DNA from: Lingula anatina
Taxonomy: Eukaryota > Brachiopoda > Lingulata > Lingulida > Lingulidae
NCBI RefSeq assembly: GCF_001039355.2
Contig: NW_019773847.1
Location: forward strand, 752,725-816,724
Length of the DNA: 64,000 nt
Direction: 5' to 3'
Positions 11,501 through 26,500 of this stretch are shown piece after piece. The notes under the pieces are model-generated. The model worked only from the letters and a program-made list of their open reading frames with translations. It was not told the origin of the DNA and made no database searches. Position numbers and translations under genes: made by a program. Every line of letters starts with the position of its first letter. Position 1 is the stretch's first letter.

Positions 11501-14500
11501 ACTTACAGTAACTGGTGTATAGATTGACATCAGAAAAGTTTTGTCTGGTTCACAATGCAGTCAGTTAAATTCTGCCATAAGTACAGTTTTATCTCGTAGA
11601 AGTTTACACAGAGGATAACATTATCAACCAGTTTCTTAACCAGACTCTTGACTTTACAGGTCAGGGGAGCCATTGTGTCCAATAAACCTCCCTTTTCAAT
11701 TTCACTACTGGAGTTCGGCATAAGGCAAGACTTCTTAGTTTGAAATCATCCGACCCAAGTTTTTATGCACAATAGGTTGTCAGTTTAAAGTATCACCTTA
11801 TGGATGACAAAGAAATAAACTGCTCTTGACAAGGATCATTGAGTAGCAGACGACTGAAACCGAGAAGACCTTCCCCAGTCAAACCCCAACATCTGGACAT
11901 TTAGATATATATATGTTTAAGTGTGTCTAAAAAGTATAGGGCAAATATTCCATTACATGTGTTAAAGATTATTGAAAAGCAGGTGCCTGAAACTGAGAAA
12001 GCCTTCTGGATGGAGCCAAATTCTATATCTTTGTAAAGGTGTATAGATTTGACATAAATCTATCATTTCTTGTGTGCAGTAGTGGACAATAGTTGTCAGA
12101 TATACTGACATGATGTAAGTTTTTTGGCACAGAAAGGTTGAAGCTGTCTGGCCAAGTGCTAGCTAGGATAACAGTGACCAGTCAAGAAGAGAGGACAGGA
12201 GGACAGGGAATGGACAATAGTTGTCTTGCTTGAGCTTTTGTCTGATTATTGTTCATTTATATAGTTGAATGTACTGTTTTAAGACCTCCCTTGATATGAA
12301 GACGGTCAAAGAAATGATGATCTAAAACCCATAGGGGAGGGGGGGGGGGCAGCCTCTGCTGGGCTCTCTGGTTGTGTTTATGCTCATTTGAAATGGGTGT
12401 GAGAAGGGGCTTATACTTTCACTATTTTGTCAGATGATTTGCTTCATTTAAAAAACTTTAATAGTTTTTTTGTAGAAAGTTTACCAACTTGTGTATCAAA
12501 ATGTGGCGTTAGCAATTTGTAGCCAATTAATTAATTGAGTAATTATAAATATTTCCGTATCAGTGTACCTTCTTGGTGCTAACTAGTAAGTATTTTATTC
12601 ATGATAAAAACTTCGAAGCCATGCATTTTCATATGCCAATTCCCAGTACACCAATATCAAGTATTTCAGATTTCAGTTAGTACATATGTGAACTAGCTCC
12701 CAGTTGTACCACAAACTTGTAGAGATGGCTATACCCCTGAATTGCTATAATTCCCACTGTGTCTGCAGCATTTAGAAGTTGATTGTTGGTACTGAAAATA
12801 CCAGTGTTTGTAATTGCCCTTAAAGAATTTTCCTGTCCCCAAGCAAAAGTGGAAGTTAATGTACAAACCATCTCATTAAAATCAGACCCTGGTGTACTAA
12901 AGAAGATTGGAAAAGAACTGAGTTTTGAGGAATGATTACAATAAGATTAGATGGGCAAATGCAATAGTTACTTGGCTAGCAGAGACTAAAGAACTAACAT
13001 GCAACATAAAGGTAGTCTTATTATGTAGACAGTAATAGCAGTATAAAGGTAGTCTTATTATATAGACAGTAATAGCAGCATCATTTTAATAATATCAGAA
13101 CACAATCTTGTTAATAAGAAATGCGATATTTAACTTCTGCCAAGCAGTCAAATAAAAGAAAAGGAAATTTCTATTCCCCAGGAAAACTTGCATGATGATG
13201 TATTTTCCTTAGAAACAATTGTATGAGAAACGGGGACTTCTTAATACTTGCATCAGGTCAGTCAAGTAAGCAGCAAGGTTTTTGTTTCAAATAACAACTT
13301 TTTGCTGATGAATAAAAATATTATTTTTGGCTAACACAAATGAAAAATGCATTGTTGCATTTACCATTATAACTAAGAAGATGGTACAAGTAGAAGGGTC
13401 AGCTAAACTGGGAAGTTGCTAGTGATGACAAGGAACACTCAAGAATGACTCATTTATAAGTCATGAAGCAAAAAATTAAAAAATATAAAAAATTGTCTTT
13501 GGAGATGGACTCTTTTATATTCTCTGAGCCAAAATAATTTTTAATTGCCACAGTTGTACAAAGCATTATGAACAACTGTACGCCAAAGGTGCATGTGCAC
13601 ATGTTCCATGTTTACCATTGTGCCTTGCTTTAATTTGCAGTGTGTACTCCACAGCTAATGATAAGGTAGATGAACATGGCACATTGTGTTTCACCTGTGC
13701 AGTCTCCATTCTTGTTTCCACACAAGTTCTATGTGTGTGGGTCTGTTTGTTATCAATGACTTAAACCTTTAAGACACATCTGGTATTTGTACAGTGGAGA
13801 TAGAAATGTCAATACTTGATGTAGGTGCGTGTGAATGATAATTCTTGTGTTTGTGTTGGTGTTATGTTGCTCTGATTGTGATAAAAAACGGAGAATTGGT
13901 TTGTGTTTTCCCCTAAGTTCAGAGATTACTCTTTCTGACCTTTTTTATCAGCCTGCCCACTTTCTGATTTTTTGTGTTTGTGTCTGTGTGGAAATGAAGA
14001 TGTTTATACCTGCAGAAAATAGAATTTTATCAGTTATAATGATAATAGACGGCTGAATATTGATGGATGAATGGAAAGAAAAAATCTAAAAAGATTTAAT
14101 TGACTTAAAGACACTAATAAATGCATGAATGACTTTGGTGACATAAAGTATGGATCTGTAAGTGTAACACATCCTTCATACTTTACAGAAATTATCATGC
14201 GCTGAATTATTTTCAGACCAAATGTACCTGTCTCTGTGTTTCTTGGTGCAATCCACCGCTTTAAGACTTCTCATATGAACAGCTTGTAAAAAGGATGATT
14301 TATTGATCACTTTTTTTCTGTGCACAGGCAGATGGTTTTGATCAGAAGAAACTTACTCTGACTCTATCTTCTGAAGGAAGGATCAACTTTACTGAACATT
14401 TTGTAAGACCAACTTGCAGCAAATGATAACAGATTAGCAAAAAAATATTAGTTATTTTTTAGCATCTCTTTTAAAAGCCAATTTAATCCATTACGCAAGG

Positions 14501-17500
14501 TATACAGCAGATTTTTTGTGGAGGGGGGGGGGGTGAAGAAAAAGATAAGAAATAAGAAAGCACTTAATGATACTACATCAGTATTCTGTGACAGCTCTCT
14601 TCAGAACGTCTGGAAACCACCCACTGGATTCAGTTATTAAGATATTTAACCAATTTGTGTGGAAATGAATCATGGCTCATTTCAGGCTCGAGTTGTTAAA
14701 TTGCATGGTGGATGTCCCTGAGAGATTTCCCCCTGATTGACTTGTCATGTCGATGTAATGGAAACTGCTCTTTGTCTCATCTTATTGGAGGCAGAATCAT
14801 TTCTTGTACAAACCAAGCTGAAACTTAGCAGACTTTTGATTCTGGTTTCTTTTTTCCTCCTTTGTGGAAGATCATTCGATTAGCAGAAATATTGGAGAAG
14901 GAATTGTAAACAAAGCTGTAACCTAGCAATCTTTTGATTCTTTATTTGTTTCTTTCCCTTTGTTGAGCATCACTCACTCGCGTTACAACTTCAGTCTCAA
15001 GTTCCCTTCACCGCTATACCCTGCAGTTTTGTCCAGAGTATTTTATCACATCCCATTCAATAGAAGAATGCAGCTTTGATTAATCATCTTTGTTATCTGT
15101 TGAGATGAAGCTTTATTCAAGATTTCGAGATATTTAATAGTGAAGCAAAATTTAATAAGACTTAAGGTTCTTATTAAGCTCTACAATAGTGATAGAAGAT
15201 GCTTTAGAAATGAAATAAGTTGTGGCATAATTTATGTTTTGACATAATCTGCGTTACTTGTTTTATGTTTCCTCAATATCTCAGATTCTCCATAGGATTT
15301 CCTTTTCAATAAGCTAGCACGAGAACTAACATGATGGGAAATTGCAGTCTTGTTAGGGATAATAGGATATTATTAAAAAAATTTGTTAATTTTGAAATCT
15401 GTTCTGCTCATCATTGGTTTTCTCTATCACTCTCATTCTATCAGGTTCTCTTAATAGCAGAGCCTGGTCCAAAAGTTGAAAAGAAGGGGAAATGAGTTTT
15501 ATTGAATTTGACAAATTTCCTCTTAAGTTTAATTACTTTTTTCATGCTGAAGGGGAATGTCTTTTTGCATTGTGCCAATAACACCTTGAACTTTTCGATC
15601 CAGGTTCATCCTGCCTTGTTGTATTTTTGCCACTGTCTGAAAAACATGCATGGCTAAAAAATGACTGCTTTATTTCAGCATATATGTTAGAAACATGAAT
15701 ATTGTGCAACTCTTAAACTTTGTTAGCAGGTTAATTAAAGGATATTATAGATGTTGGTTCATTTGCAATAGTGTTACTGCAAGATAACTTTGAAAAGGAA
15801 TAGGATTGCGGGTTTCCACTTTTTCATATTATCACACATCATACACTAAAAAGCTTTTGTGTGATTGTGGACAAAACAAAAGCCTAGCTTATCTCTCAGT
15901 TTGTATATGTGCGTGTGGGTGACAAGAAAGGATAAGGTAGATTGATGGGCAGTGATTTTACACCTGCAATATGGCCAAAACTACATAGTATGTGCATCCC
16001 CAAAGGCAGTTTGGTTATATTTCAGAGTATCAAGACTATAAATCCCATTTATTCTGGAAAACAGAACCCAGCAGCTCTATCTTTATTTGCCAGGTTGTAC
16101 ACCACTGTCCTTGATTAAGTGCTATCAGGCAGATAGAGTGATGCCAAGCTGGTGGTCTTCTTCATCACATTTTAACCATGCATGGTCATTTTCGCACTAT
16201 GTTATGGCTTGGACAATTGAGGAGATGAAAGCATTCACAACAAAGTTGATCCACCGACTAACTTGTCCGTGTATCAAATATGGCATGCACTTGACAATGG
16301 ATTCCAACCCCCCACATGCACTGCCCCATTGGGGGTAGAGCAATAAAATCTCGGCATGCTTTCAAGTGGGTGGCACCATATTTGATACGCAGATTTGATA
16401 GTCTATGAATCAAATTGTTCTGAATGTGCCCTATGTTGAAATGGTAGATGTTGTCAGGCTAATGCAGTGTTGACAAAATACATGTATTTGTCTCTTTGGC
16501 AACCATTTTAACTGTGATAATTCACTGTTCTTCTCCCTTTCAGCTAGCTTAGTAAAAGGGCATAATTTGTTTCAGGTTCTTGTTGTTAGATTGTGGCTTG
16601 TGCATGTCACATGGCAAATGTGATTGCCAAGTTTATCCCATTTTCTTTTCCCTTAAAATGTTTTTTAAAGAAGGAGCATCATTCTTTTGTTTGGAAGTCT
16701 GCATATGTAATGCATTAGGACGTTGTTTAATGGGAGATAATGCGCTATCTGATTCTGTAATGAAGCAATTTTGAAATGAATCAGACTATAAAATAGTATT
16801 GATGAGAATGTTTGGATGTGTAAATTAAAGGAAACCGACTTTCCTTCCAATCTTGGAGTGATAGTGTTTTAGTTCAGCTGAAAGTTCATCCTAAGGCACT
16901 ATTCTATTTTGATTGTATTTTAAGACTTGAGATGTATTCAGACAAGGACTGTTTTAGATTGGTATGGTTGGTCCCACTCTCATTATCTGGTAATACACAT
17001 TACGTAGTGAGTAGGGTTTTATATTGTCTGTTGGTCTATAATGAACCAGTGTGAAGGGACCTTATGACAATTGTCTTTTTTCTAAAAGAACAATTTCTAC
17101 TTCCTTGATCTTTCGACCATCGATTCCCAGCAAACCCACGTGCTTTGTTGGACGTCAAAAAAATTCTTCTGGGGTTTTAACAGAACTTGTCGAGCTCTTG
17201 AAACATGTTTTTTTCCGACACAGCTGGTATTTTTGTATTGTGTGTAACAATTTGATTACAAAAGATCTAGACTCTTTGACTTCTTGGGGAATTATTTCAG
17301 CAGACTCCTGGTGTCGTATTTAATTCAGTGATGGGAGAGTTTGGAATTTTATTAGGAGGATGTTAGCATTGATCCAAATTTGTTGTAAATTAAATTTGGA
17401 TAATGTAAAGCTCAAGAGTCAATATTGAACTTCCCAATAAATCATATAGAATGGGTTGAGGGAAAGGGAGGGAGATAAGCATCTTTGAGGTATTGTGTGA

Positions 17501-20500
17501 CACCCCTTAGAGAGAGCTGCTAATTGGAATTAAATTTCTTTTTTAATACAAGAGCAAGTAAATCTATTTTTTTCTTAGTAGGCTATGTTACCAACTATGC
17601 ATCTATGTGTATTGCAGTATGAGACATGTATGGTTTCTGATATTATAAAACATGTATGTCTGCTCTGTAACAAATAGATAAGATGCTTTAGTTTAAAGCA
17701 TTAGTAATAAAAAATTGAAATGAATGGTACTGTATTGATTATGTGCAAATGATGTCAGAGTTAGTCACCATGTTCAGACTTGTAGTTGTCTAATACCAAA
17801 TGTGCACAGGAACTCATGTTGGGGATGATGAATCATTTGAGGATCAATAGAATATGACCAAAGTTTTTTGATCCTTTTGTGGACTGAGGATGGCAGATAT
17901 TTAGGCTGCATTCACATCAGATTTTACTTAGACAAGAAATGATATTATTGGTTTCATTGGCTTACTTGATTTTTATGGCTTTCTTTTTATATAAGGTGCA
18001 ATGGGGATTCCTTTGCAAACTGTTCAACTGGTGATGTCATGTGGGCAATTTACAGCATAAATGAGTCTGGTTGAGAACATGACCAGACTGATTAGAGTGA
18101 AGCATAGTTGAAAAGATCTGAGAGACAGAAGTGGTGCAGCTGCTAGCAACGTAGTGTTTTTGTACATAATATTATGCCATTTCAGTTTTTTTACTGAGAA
18201 GAAAGCTATTTAGATTTTTAAAACCTGACTGATTTTATTTGATCTATGAATTCCAGGGTCAAGATGCCTTTTAGTCTACCTAGTGTAATAAAATACATCA
18301 TGGATATTACTTTCAGTTTGATGTGGGTTGGAAAAAAATGACACAGATATGATGTAGTTTGCTTTATATTGCCAGAGTAAGACTGCCAGTAAAAGTATCA
18401 TCAGCTTTTACCTGTAATTTTGCATTACATGCTTTCTAGTCTACATCTGCTGGTGTAAAATAATGCATCATCAATATTACCTTCATTTCAATGCAGATTA
18501 AAAAATTTCACACTGATATGATGTTGATTGCTTTACATTGCCACAGTGCAACAATAAGCAGATCATCAGTTTTCACCCATAATGAAAAAAAGATTTCAGG
18601 AAATATTATCTTGTTCAATATTGACCATGTCACTCTTTAGTGATTTACAAGTGTCATAAAGATGGTTGTATGAACAAAGGTGTTGATTGGGACAAATGTA
18701 ATAGATTGAGAAAACATCCAGGTGGCTTAGATCAAGTTTTAGTGTGAAAACCCCGCTCCTAGATTTATCAGTAACTATTCAATTTGACACAGCTTGATTG
18801 CCTTTTGCTGCTAATTACTAAGTGCCCTCACTGACCCGCGCGTGTTAAATCCCGTCAGCTTAATCTTTATCCATTGTTTCTAGGAAAATTGATCTGATCC
18901 TGGGGTTGGTGTCACTGATGTATGAGAAATTTGCATGTTTTTGGTTTTTGCTTTCTTGATAATGAAATTGGTATTGTGCAAGAATTGGGATTGGGATTGA
19001 TTGTTACCTAAGATAGGAGATAAATTGTATCTTGGATCCTGGTTTTTACAGATAAAGTTGGAAGAGTTTTACTGGCATTGGCATGGCATGGTTTGTGTTT
19101 TCAGTTTTGAGAGCTGTTTCATTAGGTCTTTTTAAAGAAAAATTGTAAAAACCATTGCATGTGCAAACATGCGTGCGCGCGCACATACACACACACACAC
19201 AGTTTAACTTTAAGTGGCATTGGCACAACACAAGGAGTGGCATTTGGAGCAGAAACCAGTTATTAACCTATTTTGGCTCTTTCATGCAAAAATGATTAGG
19301 TTAAAAGTGCATCTGATCATTTACAAAATGATGAATAAGTAAGCAGCATCTTTAAATCACTTTTTGAGCATGGAGACTTCCAAATTTTCAACCACATTGT
19401 GAATGTCTAAGCCCAAAGTAAATCTGCTGCCTACCCGCTCAGTATCTGGATCAGGATTGTGTTTTTAACAACCGGGGAATGGATAGTGCTTGCCAGAGAT
19501 TAGGCACACAACTGATCAGAAGATCTGGCATTTTGGCAACTCTTTCTAAGTACCCAGTTAAATAAACTTAGAAATAAAGAGGGAATAGATGGGGTAGGAC
19601 CCAAACCAAAGGTTAATCAAAGCAAAGAAACTTGAATTAGCTTCAATTATTATTTAATCGACTACTTGATAAACTGGTGAAGGGTAATTTCGATACCTGA
19701 GAGAAGCCTCAGCAGCTGCAGTTGATTAGAGTGATAGGATGTGATAGGCTTGGATTGGAACCAGAAAATCCACATCAACTTCAATTTGTGGATAATATTT
19801 GTTGAAAATCAAGTGTGAAGGCACTGAAAAATTCCCTATAACTGAAGCACATTTTTTGTACCCCACTCAAAGCTTGAAGAAAGAAGTAGATGGGCCCTCT
19901 GCACATTCAAATTACAAATGAGCTCCCAGAACTTACCTTTGGCGTTCTTAAAATAAATGAAAATGGTTAGATGCAATTATAATGACTTTGAGTCCATTGC
20001 ACAGTAACATCATTATATATTTAAATAAGCAGATCATATCTTTGGATAGAAAATTTAAATCTCATCACAACAAAGATATATTTGAATTCTTTGGCCAACA
20101 GTCATGTTATGCACTCCAAGTTCCAACAATAAGTTACGAATTAAAAAAAAAAAAAAAAGAGAAAACATTATCGGAACTTAGTTAAGGCATCATTAGTAGG
20201 TAGTGTACATCTCAGCATAGGTTAGTATAAAGTAGTATGTAGATATTGTATACTACCAGATCCAGGTTGGCTCACTTCACACCTGGCCAGACCTCTCTGT
20301 AACGTTTCCTGACACCAGTCATCCATCATTTGATACTGGGACTCTTGTTTGTAGTCAGCTGCAACCATCTATGACAGTGGTTTATCTGGTGCGGGGTAAG
20401 TGGCAGTAATGTGGAAAATGGTGTTGAAGTGTGCCTGAGATGAAGACCGAGATAACCCTCCTGCCCCACAATCCATTTACCTCAGATACTGCGCCAGATA

Positions 20501-23500
20501 TGGCTTGTTGTATTCCCAATGCAAAGTTGAATAGAAATGAAATGGTGAACTTGGTTTTTGATTGATAAATTTGATGAGGGTTTGAATAAAAAATGTTCAT
20601 ACTTTTGAGGGAGCTTTTGTGTAGCTAGACATAAGATTGCAGATATATTGTATGAGAAGGGTTTTATTGAAATTTGTTAGAAAATGATGAAAAATGTTGA
20701 TGACAAAATGTTTTGTATTGAGTGAGGCCAGATTGCCCTAGTGAGATACTTCAGAAATTGGGCAATAAAACATTTTATGAAAAACCTCCTTTTGGAAAGC
20801 TCTGGCATGTTAATACCATTTGGAAGTAATTTCCATGCCTATCCAAGTAATGATAATAGACAATCACCATATTTCATAATCCTGATATACGTCAAATGTA
20901 CTTCTGTTTCAGTAAGGATAATTTTATGTAAATAACACCTGATTAATGGGTTTCTGATCGACTGTGGTAGGCTGGTTATATAGCATGCCTGATTCACTGC
21001 TCTGTGGAGCTGGTACAGAGAAGAAATATTGACCGATTTCCTTTAGTTGTACCATGGCCTATAAAGATAAAGGGGGTAGTGCCCCCCCCCCCAAAAAAAA
21101 AAAAAAAAAAAAAAAAATGAACAGAAAAAGACATACATGTCTTAGCTATGGGTCTCTTTAGAATGCCACAGAAAAAACCATCATGGATGTAACCGTAACT
21201 GTCCTTGTCATGCTTTGCAGTATTTTTGATTGTCTTTTCACAGTGGAGAATTTAAGAGAATGTCCTTATTATGTGTTGACATTCTTCACCTCTCTTCTCA
21301 TGCCAGTCTGTGATGTAATCATGTAAATAACCTACCTGTCTGCCTTTGATTCCGTCAACAGGTAGAATCCAATTACCACTCCTTTTATACAACAGGAAAA
21401 CTTAATAATGTTCAGTTAAATTAACCTGTCTAAAAGGAATGGTAAGAGGAGTATTGAGGAAGTTGCGTCATATTCACCTGTGACTTACTGAAGTTATGAA
21501 ACTGAGACAGTTTATGAATGGAAAGCCAGACTTCTGGGATACATGGATTAAAATTGTCTATCAAAATCTTCACAACCAGAAAGTTTTTGTAACTTACAAT
21601 TAAGACCATTTGACATGTGATATAACTTTCCAAAGAATTGTGTGATGTAGGATGGTACTTGGCATTGAAATAGTTAGACCTGTTAACATTCTAAAATTAT
21701 GGTAATGACTTGACCTTTTCAATGGGAAAAATAATTTTTCAGATATATAAATTTAAAATCATTAAAATGAATATCTTTGTAGCATTTGTGGTGCTTTTTG
21801 TATAGAATAGAACTGGGATACAGTTTTTTTTTTTTGCTACAACTCAATAGTAATGTTCTAATTCTGATAATTTATGACTTATTTTATATGTAAAATTAAT
21901 TTCTTTGCCATCGAAAAGAAAGAGCCATTACTGTAATAAATGGACTGATTGAAAACAGAACATAAATGGAAAATAAATGTAGTACTTAAAAAAATGTTGA
22001 TTTTTTTATCTTTTAGGGATTGACCAAGGTGGCCTTCAGTTAAAACAACCTAGTGATGAATCTGCCATTGTTCCTGGCGCCACAGTCAGTTTAAAGTGCC
22101 TTATCCAGGGCAACCCAGAGCCACAGTTTGAGTGGTATAAGAATAAAATAAGGTAAGACTTTACCAGAAAGAACATTCTACATGGATTTTCTAAATGAAA
22201 AATGACTTGTTATCTTTGCCAGCTGAGTCTGTCTCAAAAAGAATCTAGGGTCCTACAGGTCTGCCCTTTGTAATTTTACATAATCCTTCATTTTTGAAAC
22301 GTTTGTAATGGAAATCACATTGTTTCTCAAATGTTGACCAATCAGAGGCAGTTTGTTGCCTCCAGATGAAGTGAGTAGTCTTGTATGAAAGTAAATAATT
22401 TTATTAAGAAGCGTATTTAAGGTATGGGTTGTATGCAGTGTTGTTTTGTAAAACTTGGCAAGAGTATGTAAAAAAATTTAATAATGAAAGGATTTAATGG
22501 AAGTTTCCTTCTTATGATAGGAAGAGATGTTAATCAGCTTAGTGTTAATTTGATTCTATCCTGTAGTCCTAGTAATGATGGCATCACAAAAATAAGTCTC
22601 ATCAGTAGCAAATTGAAATTGAAATTGCCAACAGTAATCAGGCACTTGAAGTTATAAACTGATGTAACAAGCACTGTCACCAAATGGCACCATGTTGACA
22701 AAATACTTGAATTTTATCTCTCAGTAAAAAAAAATATTTACCAAAAGGTTTTCTTTTCTGATACTATATTATACACCCTTTATTTGTGTTTTTGAAAACG
22801 CACCCTCATTATCATATATATGTCTTACATCTTACAATCTGATAAAAAAGGATTGATCTACAGATCTCATAAAAAATGATTATTACTCCGCATTCGAAGC
22901 CTGGTATTTGAAATTACTTTCTATTTATTTTTTTTTAAATAATTACAGCCCAAGGCACAAAAGTTTAGGGCCTTCCCAGGCACTTGTGTGTGCTAAGCTT
23001 TGATACAATCTTTCCTTCCATTTTTTATGAATAAGATGAATAGGTCAAGCCTTGGAAAGGATGTCTGTGTCAGCTTCTTGGACATTCTATGGACATTCTG
23101 ATAATGTCACTGCACATATGATAGAGTTGTAGGTGGTTCAGTTTCAGTGTGTAAAGCATTTGCTTCATTTTTTCTCTGAAAGTTGATGCCACTTCACTTC
23201 GGTGTGTGGCATCCAATTATCCCTCCATTCCCTAAATGGGAACTGAAAATGGGTTTCATTTCCTTAATGGTTTGTTAATAGCTGTTTTTTATCAGTCAAT
23301 CTGACAAAATATGGAGGAAAACTATGTGAAAATGACTTTGCAATTGGGGTACAATATCACTGTTGTTGGTTTGACTTAGTAAATAGAATATGACACTTGT
23401 ATACCTTGAAGCTAGATTATAGTTTTTAATAATTTATGGTTATTGCTCATCAGTTTCAAATAAAATGAATTTTGAAATTTTTTTCCAAAACTTAGTAATG

Positions 23501-26500
23501 GTAACAGTCAAAAATGTTGATTCCAAAATTTTGGGTACTTAATTGCATTTGTTCTGGAAGGTGCATATAAATTTTATAAGTAACTAACGATGACAAATCA
23601 TGAATAAATAAGATTCTAAAATAAGTAAGGTATTATGTCTTATTCGCCATTGAAGAGTAATAAAAATCCAATGACATGAACTGTTTTACAAAGTTACAGA
23701 TAGCATATGATCTATAGTTATGACAGATCTTATCATAACTTTATCTTAATTCCTTATCTATTTGTAGGTTATTTTCAAGTGAAGACCGTGTGCGGTTTAG
23801 GGACGGTGCTCGTAAAGTGATTCTGATGGCTGTGACTTCTGATGATAATGGGATGTATTCATGCAGGGCCAAAAATGCTGCAGGCCACCTCGATAGCTCG
23901 GATAGTTTTATGATCAATGTGCAAGGTGAGAAGGGTGCTTAGGGCCCAATGCTTAAGTCATACTGACTTTACTTATGAAAATCTTTATCTTTATGATTTT
24001 TCTAGATCTTACTTTCAAATGTTAAAGAAAAAAATCCAAAAATTTTGGCTCTTTTGATTGTAAAGATACAAATTTTCTTTTTTGGCTGAGATTTTTGTAA
24101 CAAATTGGGAGTTTTTAAGATAAATTGCAAACTGCATCTGTGTTTGATAAGAAAGAGATATGAAATGAGATATAGATAATAACAAAACGGATAGAAGAAG
24201 ATGAGAAATGTTCCTGATGAAAGACCGAAATTTGTAGCATTTGGCATGTTAAACTGATAGTGTCAGTAATGGGATATGGATTGACTAGATGGCTAAACAA
24301 AATTTAATATTCAGAACCTTGACAACACAGAATGCATGGAAAGCCAGGAGATTAGTGGACTGGCTATGGAAATAATAATCACTTAGAAGGATTTATTTTT
24401 CCATCTACAGATTATCTGTCACAATTTATTGCTTGGATTGGCACTTTAATAGTCTATGTATGGACAACAGTGTATCCTGAAAAGTCTTCGTCAGATATTG
24501 CTATAACCTTTTTAAAAAGGGAATTACAATTTTGTGACTTAAAAGGATATGATTTAAACATTGTTTTTTTTTTTGAAGACCTAATCTTGGTGACCAGAAA
24601 AGCTTTAGTCTAATAGGAGTGAAATGAACTTGTTTTAAGAATTAAGGTCTGATAGGAGTGAATAGTACTTACTCTTAGTATTTAGCGATATGATTTCCAT
24701 TGCAATGAAATATTTTGGATCAATAGGATTTGAAAATGGCATACTATGTGGTGATTTATCTACATGTCTTACCTTTTTTTTCATATTTTGCATCAATACC
24801 AATATTCATAATTTGATTCTGAATTGTAAAATGGTCAATATCTAGCAATTTTATTATCTGTTTGATGTTGCCATCGGCATTAACCACATGTTCATTGAAA
24901 GCTAGACTCAAGCTGAGTGATTTTTCCAATACATCTAGATAAATCAGCTTAGTCTTCTTGGAATTAAAAAGGAAAATCTGCATTGGGACTGATGATTCAC
25001 TTGATAATCCTTTGCATCAGATCTTATCACTCCTCTATCTTCATTTCCACTCATCGCCTCTTAGATCAATATGAAGTCTAAATCCTAATGAAAGTTACCA
25101 CATTTTTCTAACTGAACTTAAGAATGTCATCCAACCGGTTCACAGACAATTGGAGAAATGGGAGTTTGTGAATCAACAGAAGGATGCCTGTTATATTTTT
25201 TTTGTACAATTAACTTAATGTTGTTCAAAACAAGTTCTAAAAATCATTCACTTCAAATAAAGTTTGTCTTGATAACTCCCTATATACACTACACTAAATG
25301 TCTTTACAAATTTCTTTTGGGAGGGCAGTAGGGGATAAATGATGTATGGCCTTCCTACAACTCTGAGACAGATATTTCATTGCCAATGTCTCAAGTGAGG
25401 ACAGTAGTTGTTCATTTTTGCAGCACCGTGACTTTATTTTGAAAGTTTGATGGGTGATTGATGGGTAAGGTTTGATACGGTGTGTCCTCAACAGACTGTT
25501 AAACTTGAGTGAAAAGTTTGATATAGGTTAGCGACATCATTAGAAATAATTTGATGTTGGTTTTTCAAAAAGTACTTTGTTGCTCACTGGCTGCGAACAG
25601 CTGCATATCATGTCTTATCTGACAGGGAAAATTTCAAGTAGGCAGATAATATTTCTTTGATGTAGTTCTTTCTGCTTGAATATAATTCCTCCCTGTGAGT
25701 GTGTGTACAAAGCAATAGACGGGAAGTGGTGATTGTGGTTCCATTGCAATAAAGACTGTGGTTTATCTATAAAAACAGTAAGAGACTAAGCACTTAACAT
25801 TGTTTTGGCTCACTTTACAAATTTTGGAGTACAGAATGCAATTTATTAGAATAAGTACTCAACATATTTTTGGACTAAAACCTCACTGTTATATATTACC
25901 ACCTTTTCTATCTAAGTTTATTAGTATCTCTTTATGAAAGCAGTGTTATGGTATTATTTTTCATGCTTTTTGCTTTTTTTTTTCAGTAAAATGTGATCTT
26001 GTGGAAGTATTAGTAGTTTTATGATATGTCAATTTTTTCATCTGCAAATCACCATTTATAGGAGGTCTGTAGAATGATTCTCTGGTGTCAGTCCTTGGCC
26101 ACATTCTATATCTACAGAATTCACTGATATTATAAAGTTATATGATATATTATCAGGCTCAGATATCCCTATCCTGGATGTGAGCACCTTTACCAGAGAA
26201 GTGATTGTCAAAGCCACCGAACCTGCAACCCTTCACTGTAGATTTGACAACTCTGCCGTCAACTCCGACTGGTATCACGAGGGCAATATTCTTACCAATA
26301 CATCTAGGAGGGGCGGACATAAGTAAGTGCTGTTTTAATGGGACCTAATAGTGCATTTAACTCTTGTCAGATTATTAGCCAACCTCTACTTGAGCGCAGT
26401 GATATATGACTGGTTAGGAAGGGGGAGGGAGAAAAGAGTCTCTGTGCCTGAGGTGGCGATATCTTTTAAAAACCCTTTTATTTTACAGCTTGTATGTGTT

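Larger units (their letters stand above)
8835..22016 (+). other. PTK7: PTK7 intron 3 (13.2 kb)
   Basis: The largest intron of the window separates Ig1 from Ig2. No nested gene with a recognisable product was found on either strand. It contains G-runs near 12338 and 14522, a C-run/A-run tract at 21082-21117, a two-copy 37-bp tandem repeat (13006-13079), a diverged two-copy 165-bp tandem repeat (18264-18590) and a fold-back at 16267-16391, listed separately. The rest is unremarkable AT-rich sequence. Confidence 0.7.
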
